Shown piece by piece: positions 6,320-9,605 of a stretch of DNA of 9,605 bases. Within the stretch, counting starts at the first letter, position 1, and every line of letters begins with the position of its first letter. Location: assembly GCA_937910835.1 (NCBI GenBank), contig CALEMG010000495.1, positions 1 to 9,605 of the forward strand, in the 5' to 3' direction. A program made the translations under genes and the position numbers. This DNA comes from an uncultured Alphaproteobacteria bacterium (GTDB lineage Bacteria; Pseudomonadota; Alphaproteobacteria; Sneathiellales; Sneathiellaceae). Under the pieces are notes generated by a model. It saw only the letters and a program-made list of their open reading frames with translations, did not search any database and was not told the origin of the DNA.

Positions 6320-7876
6320 TTACGCGTCCGGGCGGCGTTTCAGCATGGATTTTATTTCCGGCAGGCGCGCCGTACCTGTGAGAATACTGCTGACCGCATA
6401 GAGCGCGCCGCCGCCAACAACAAGTACGATGAGGGCACCTACTCTATCTGTCAGGCCACCTGAAAAAGCATTGGCCAGATATTCCTGCGCGAAGTAGAGC
6501 CCGGTAGCCATTATGGCGGAGGCGACGATCATACCCGCGAGCCGTCGGAGTAGTCGTGTATCTGCGGTATAATGGCCGCGCCGCCGCAGAATCACAAACA
6601 GAAGCACGACGTTAAACCAAGATGAGAGGGAGGTTGCGAGCGCAATACCAACATGATCCAGGTAGCGGATGAGCAGCAGGCTCAAAACCACATTCAATAT
6701 CATGGCGAGAACGCCGACAACCACAGGCGTTGTCGTATCTTCACGGGCAAAAAATCCGGGCGCGAGAATTTTAACAAGAACATAGGCGGGTAAACCGGTC
6801 GCGAAGGCAAGCAGGGCAGCTGCTGTCGAACGACTTGCTTCGACCGTAAACTCTCCATGCTGAAACAGGACGGAGGGAATTTCCTCCGGGATAACGATCA
6901 AGGCCGCCGCGGCAGGCAATGTCAGCAGCATGGAAAGTTCCATCGCGCGGTTCATGCTGTTCATTGCGGTTTTATCTTCCCCGGTGCGAAGTTGCCGCGA
7001 AAGCATCGGCAGCAGCGCTGTTCCGACAGCGATTCCGATCACACCCAGCGGAAGCTGATACACGCGATCGGCGTAATAGAGATAGGAAATGGATCCGGTC
7101 GCCAGAAACGACGCGATAATTGTCCCGACTAGAATGTTGATCTGCATGACGCCTGCGCCAATCGCGCCGGGCAGCATTAAGCGGAAAAGACGCTTTATAT
7201 CGTCGTTGAAGACAGGTCGGCGAAACTTTATCGCGATTTCCACGCGTTTGCACGCAATGGCAAGAAATATAACCTGTGCCAGCCCAGCAAGGGCAACCCC
7301 GATGGCCAGCAACATGCCAACATCGGCCTCCGTCTGGCCAATCCCGATCAGCAGGCAGGTGATCAGGATGATATTGAGCAAGATAGGTGCCGCGGCCATT
7401 GCCGCGAACTTATAAAAAGCATTCAATATGCCGCCCAGAAGGGCAACAATCGCCATCGCAGTAAGGTAGGGAAAGGTGATGCGGGTAAACTCGACCGCTA
7501 AGTCAAAGCGCAATCCGTCCGGCGCAAACCCGGGCGCCAGCAACAGCATCATGACGGGCATGAAAATCATGAAAAGAGCGGAAAAAATAAGAAGGAAACC
7601 GACCAGAATGCTTAACGCGTGGCCTGCAAACTCCAGCGCAATGTCTTTGCCTTCTGCTTCCAGTTTGCGCGCGAAAAGTGGGATAAAGGCTGCAGAAAAC
7701 GCGCCCTCTGCCACCAGGCGGCGAAACATATTTGGAATGCGAAAAGCGACGAAAAATGCGTCCGCCACCGGCCCGGCGCCCAATACTGACGCCATCAGAA
7801 TATCGCGTAAAAACCCGAGGACGCGACTGATCATGGTAAAGCCACCGACAGTGGCCACGGACTTAATCAAACTCAT
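6320..7876 (-). CDS. murJ: Lipid II flippase MurJ
   Basis: A 518-residue polytopic inner-membrane protein of the MOP superfamily (MurJ/MviN, usual length about 510–530, 14 membrane helices). It moves lipid II from the cytoplasmic to the periplasmic face for peptidoglycan synthesis. Residues known to matter in E. coli MurJ are in the same positions: Arg18, Arg24 (in RVLGFLRD), Asp39 (in ADAF) and Arg52 (in PNMFRR). EGAFSAAFIP follows at 57–66. Many hydrophobic segments span the rest, and the chain ends in a short basic tail. The ATG at 7876 has AGGA six bases upstream, right after the intercistronic hairpin. Only 36 bases separate it from the glnD stop, so it is probably co-transcribed with glnD. 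MurJ is generally essential, so if the glnD stop is real, polar effects on murJ would matter. No lesions are seen. Confidence 0.97.
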   Translation of the reverse strand: MSLIKSVATVGGFTMISRVLGFLRDILMASVLGAGPVADAFFVAFRIPNMFRRLVAEGAFSAAFIPLFARKLEAEGKDIALEFAGHALSILVGFLLIFSALFMIFMPVMMLLLAPGFAPDGLRFDLAVEFTRITFPYLTAMAIVALLGGILNAFYKFAAMAAAPILLNIILITCLLIGIGQTEADVGMLLAIGVALAGLAQVIFLAIACKRVEIAIKFRRPVFNDDIKRLFRLMLPGAIGAGVMQINILVGTIIASFLATGSISYLYYADRVYQLPLGVIGIAVGTALLPMLSRQLRTGEDKTAMNSMNRAMELSMLLTLPAAAALIVIPEEIPSVLFQHGEFTVEASRSTAAALLAFATGLPAYVLVKILAPGFFAREDTTTPVVVGVLAMILNVVLSLLLIRYLDHVGIALATSLSSWFNVVLLFVILRRRGHYTADTRLLRRLAGMIVASAIMATGLYFAQEYLANAFSGGLTDRVGALIVLVVGGGALYAVSSILTGTARLPEIKSMLKRRPDA

Positions 7877-7887
7877 GCATTTCCTAT

Positions 7888-7907
7888 AGCACAGGCAGGC
7901 CTGTGCT
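7888..7907 (-). promoter_or_regulatory. Perfect intercistronic hairpin between glnD and murJ
   Basis: AGCACAGG (7888–7895) and CCTGTGCT (7900–7907) form an 8-bp GC-rich stem with a 4-base loop. It fills most of the 36-base gap between the glnD stop and the murJ start. On the minus strand the stem is followed at once by ATAGGA, which contains the murJ ribosome site, and not by a T-run, so it is not an intrinsic terminator. It may tune translation or RNA processing; this is inference. Confidence 0.55.
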
Positions 7908-7912
7908 GCCCA

Positions 7913-9605
7913 TCAGCTTCCGCTGCTCGCGGCCTTTTTTGTGCGGGTCGCTTTTCTTTTCGGCTCCATGTCTTCAGTAAGGGCGAGAAGTAGTTTCTTC
8001 TCAATATTGGCGAGCTTGACCTTGTTGGTGATCTTCAGACCAAAGCTGTCCTTCACATAGAAGACGTCAACCGCCCGTTCGCCATAAGTGGCGATATGCG
8101 CTGATGAGATGGAAAGGGATAATGTGAACAAAGTTCGCGCCAGGTTAGCGAGCAGGCCTGGGCGATCGCGACCCCGTACCTCAATCACCGTATGGGTATT
8201 GGACGCCTTGTTATCGAGAATGACTGCCGGTTGAACGGTGAAAATCTCGGTTCGGCTCGGCAAGCTCGATTCCCGCCGGTTGACAATTTCCAGATGCGGT
8301 TTGCGTGTGCCTTGCAGAGTATCCTCAATCGTCTGACGCAGCTTGTTCATGCGCCCCCGCTGATCGTAAACCTTGCCCTCCGAATCCTGAATATAGAAGG
8401 TATCGAGCGCCATACCGTCCGTTGTCGTATGAATTTTCGCGTCTACGATATTGGCGCCGCTAACCGACATTGCTCCGGTAATCCGTGAAAAGAGCCCCGG
8501 ATGGTCAGCCGTATAAACGATAACCTCTGTAACTGACCGAAAGGGGTCGCTTTTAGATTCGATAGTGAAAAGAGCTTTTTCTTTGTCTGCTTTTCGCATC
8601 AGCTCTGCATGGATGACGCGGTCTTCACTGCTGGTGCCGATCCAGTAGGATTGATAGAAACGTCTGATATGGGCCCCGATCTCGTCTTTTTTCCACGTAT
8701 TCAGAAGCTCGCGTAATTCCTCTTGGTAATGCTTGGCCCGCTCCTCCCGGCCTTCGGAGATATGACCGCCGGTAAGTGCGTTTTCCGAGGCGTAGTAAAG
8801 CTCGCGAAGAAGCTGACCTTTCCAGCCGTTCCAGACATTCGGCCCGACCGCACGGATATCCGCGACCGTCAGGACAAGCAGAAGTCGCAAACGCTCCGGG
8901 CTTTGAACGATTTTGACGAAATCCTCAATGGTTTTCGGGTCCGATATATCTCGTTTGAACGCAAAGGCACTGAACGCCAGATGATACCGCACAAGCCAGG
9001 CAACCGTCTCCGTTTCCGACGGCGACAGCCCGAGCCGGGGGCAGAGTTTTTCCGCGACCTCAGCTCCCAGAATAGAGTGATCGCCACCGCGTCCCTTGGC
9101 GATATCATGGATTAGCACGGCGCAGTAGAGTACATTCCGCTACTCGTTCTTTGGCATTAGGTTGTTAGAGAGTGTATGATCCTCTTTCAAGGCGCCATCC
9201 TCAATCTGCGAGATGATTCCGATTTCACGGATCGTATGCTCATCCACGGTATAGACATGATACATATCATGCTGCATCTGGGCGACGACGCGCCCGAAAT
9301 CGGGAATAAAGCGACCGAATATCCCCGCCTCATTCAGGCGCCGCAGGGTCGTTTCCGGATCCTTGCGGCTGGTCATCATCTCAAGAAAGAGCTGATTGGC
9401 GCGTTCGTCGCTGCGGACGCTGCGGTTGATCAGCTTGAGGTCCTGGCGGATCAGACGGAGCGCATTCGGATGGACATCCAAGCCTTTTTCCTGGGCTAGA
9501 TGGAACAGCTCCAGCATTCGGACCGGGTCTTCCTTAAAATCATTATCATGGGCCACATTGATACGTCCGCTATCGACGACGTAGCCTTTCAATTTCCGCT
9601 TGGCG
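7913..9605 (-). pseudogene. glnD: PII uridylyltransferase/uridylyl-removing enzyme, 5' end outside window, interrupted by an in-frame TAG
   Basis: GlnD adds UMP to PII proteins when glutamine is low and removes it when glutamine is high; it acts in the cytoplasm. The window covers roughly its last 560 codons. The upstream piece (9140–9605, 154 residues) includes KGYVVDSGRINVA, DNDFKEDPVRMLELF and HDMYHVYTVDEHT, the start of the HD domain. After TAG at 9140–9142 the same frame continues as RNVLYCAVLIHDIAKGRGGDHS, the HD metal motif. Two ACT domains follow: numbered from the in-frame GTG at 9118, the first is at about residues 197–270 (contains TADHPGLFSRITGAM) and the second at about 309–383 (contains GRDRPGLLANLARTL). 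The tail is basic, with the stop at 7913. No frameshift exists; only one codon breaks the gene. Restart at the GTG is unlikely because no ribosome site precedes it. If translated only to the stop, the product would keep the N-terminal transferase but lose uridylyl removal and glutamine sensing. A sequencing error is an equally serious possibility. Confidence 0.88.
9140..9142 (-). other. In-frame amber codon inside glnD
   Basis: The minus strand reads AAG AAC GAG TAG CGG AAT. GlnD homologues, as I remember them, have Ser-Arg-Arg or similar here (as in MPKIESRRALYVAVLLHD), so TAG stands where a Ser codon is expected; TCG to TAG is one change. Frame is kept on both sides. Confidence 0.85.

Noticed and set aside
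9119..9142. Frameshift in glnD
   Set aside because: The residues on both sides of the stop are in the same frame, and conserved sequence resumes immediately after the TAG codon, so a nonsense codon is enough to explain the break.
9140..9142. Reassigned TAG codon or pyrrolysine
   Set aside because: TAG is the ordinary stop of the aldolase (239–241) and the Ldh_2 dehydrogenase (269–271), and the position is not one expected to carry a special amino acid.
1..9605. Mobile elements, CRISPR arrays, defence genes, tRNA or rRNA genes
   Set aside because: Reading both strands showed no transposase, integrase, repeat–spacer pattern or structural RNA. All substantial frames belong to recognisable chromosomal families.

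Overview
The window looks like chromosomal DNA of an alphaproteobacterium. The minus-strand order glnD–murJ–trpS–(DUF2333)–usp is a variant of an arrangement I know from many Alphaproteobacteria (glnD–mviN–trpS–usp). Base composition is moderate and gene density is high. I see no phage, IS, integrase, CRISPR, rRNA or tRNA signal. The genus cannot be named from this sequence alone.

Layout from left to right. Positions 2–241 (+) hold the last 79 residues of an HpcH/HpaI-type aldolase. It converges with a two-gene minus-strand unit at 269–2110: a classical SDR dehydrogenase (transcribed first) and an Ldh_2-family hydroxy-acid dehydrogenase very like E. coli HcxB/YbiC. These three enzymes look like a small catabolic patch for hydroxy- or keto-acids, with unknown substrate. 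Next is a membrane-anchored glucosaminidase of the Bax type (2263–3261, minus), preceded by an AT-rich gap of about 300 bases that contains several inverted repeats. From 3568 to the right edge runs the core cluster, all on the minus strand and read right to left: glnD (PII uridylyltransferase, cut off by the window edge), murJ (lipid II flippase), trpS (tryptophanyl-tRNA synthetase), a DUF2333 membrane protein and a universal stress protein.

The most notable observation is in glnD. Its reading frame is continuous and well conserved on both sides of a single in-frame TAG at 9140–9142. The stop falls inside the HD domain, just before the conserved HD motif. Either the gene is freshly inactivated or truncated, the codon is read through, or the base is an assembly error. 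TAG is a normal stop in neighbouring genes, so a changed genetic code is not supported.

Functionally, the right part joins nitrogen signalling (GlnD), peptidoglycan precursor export (MurJ) and translation (TrpS) in one co-directional cluster. The DUF2333 protein and the Bax-like protein are both predicted to be single-pass, periplasm-facing proteins. Apart from the glnD lesion and some intergenic structures, the region is mostly ordinary core genome, and I do not see convincing evidence of an undescribed multi-gene system.
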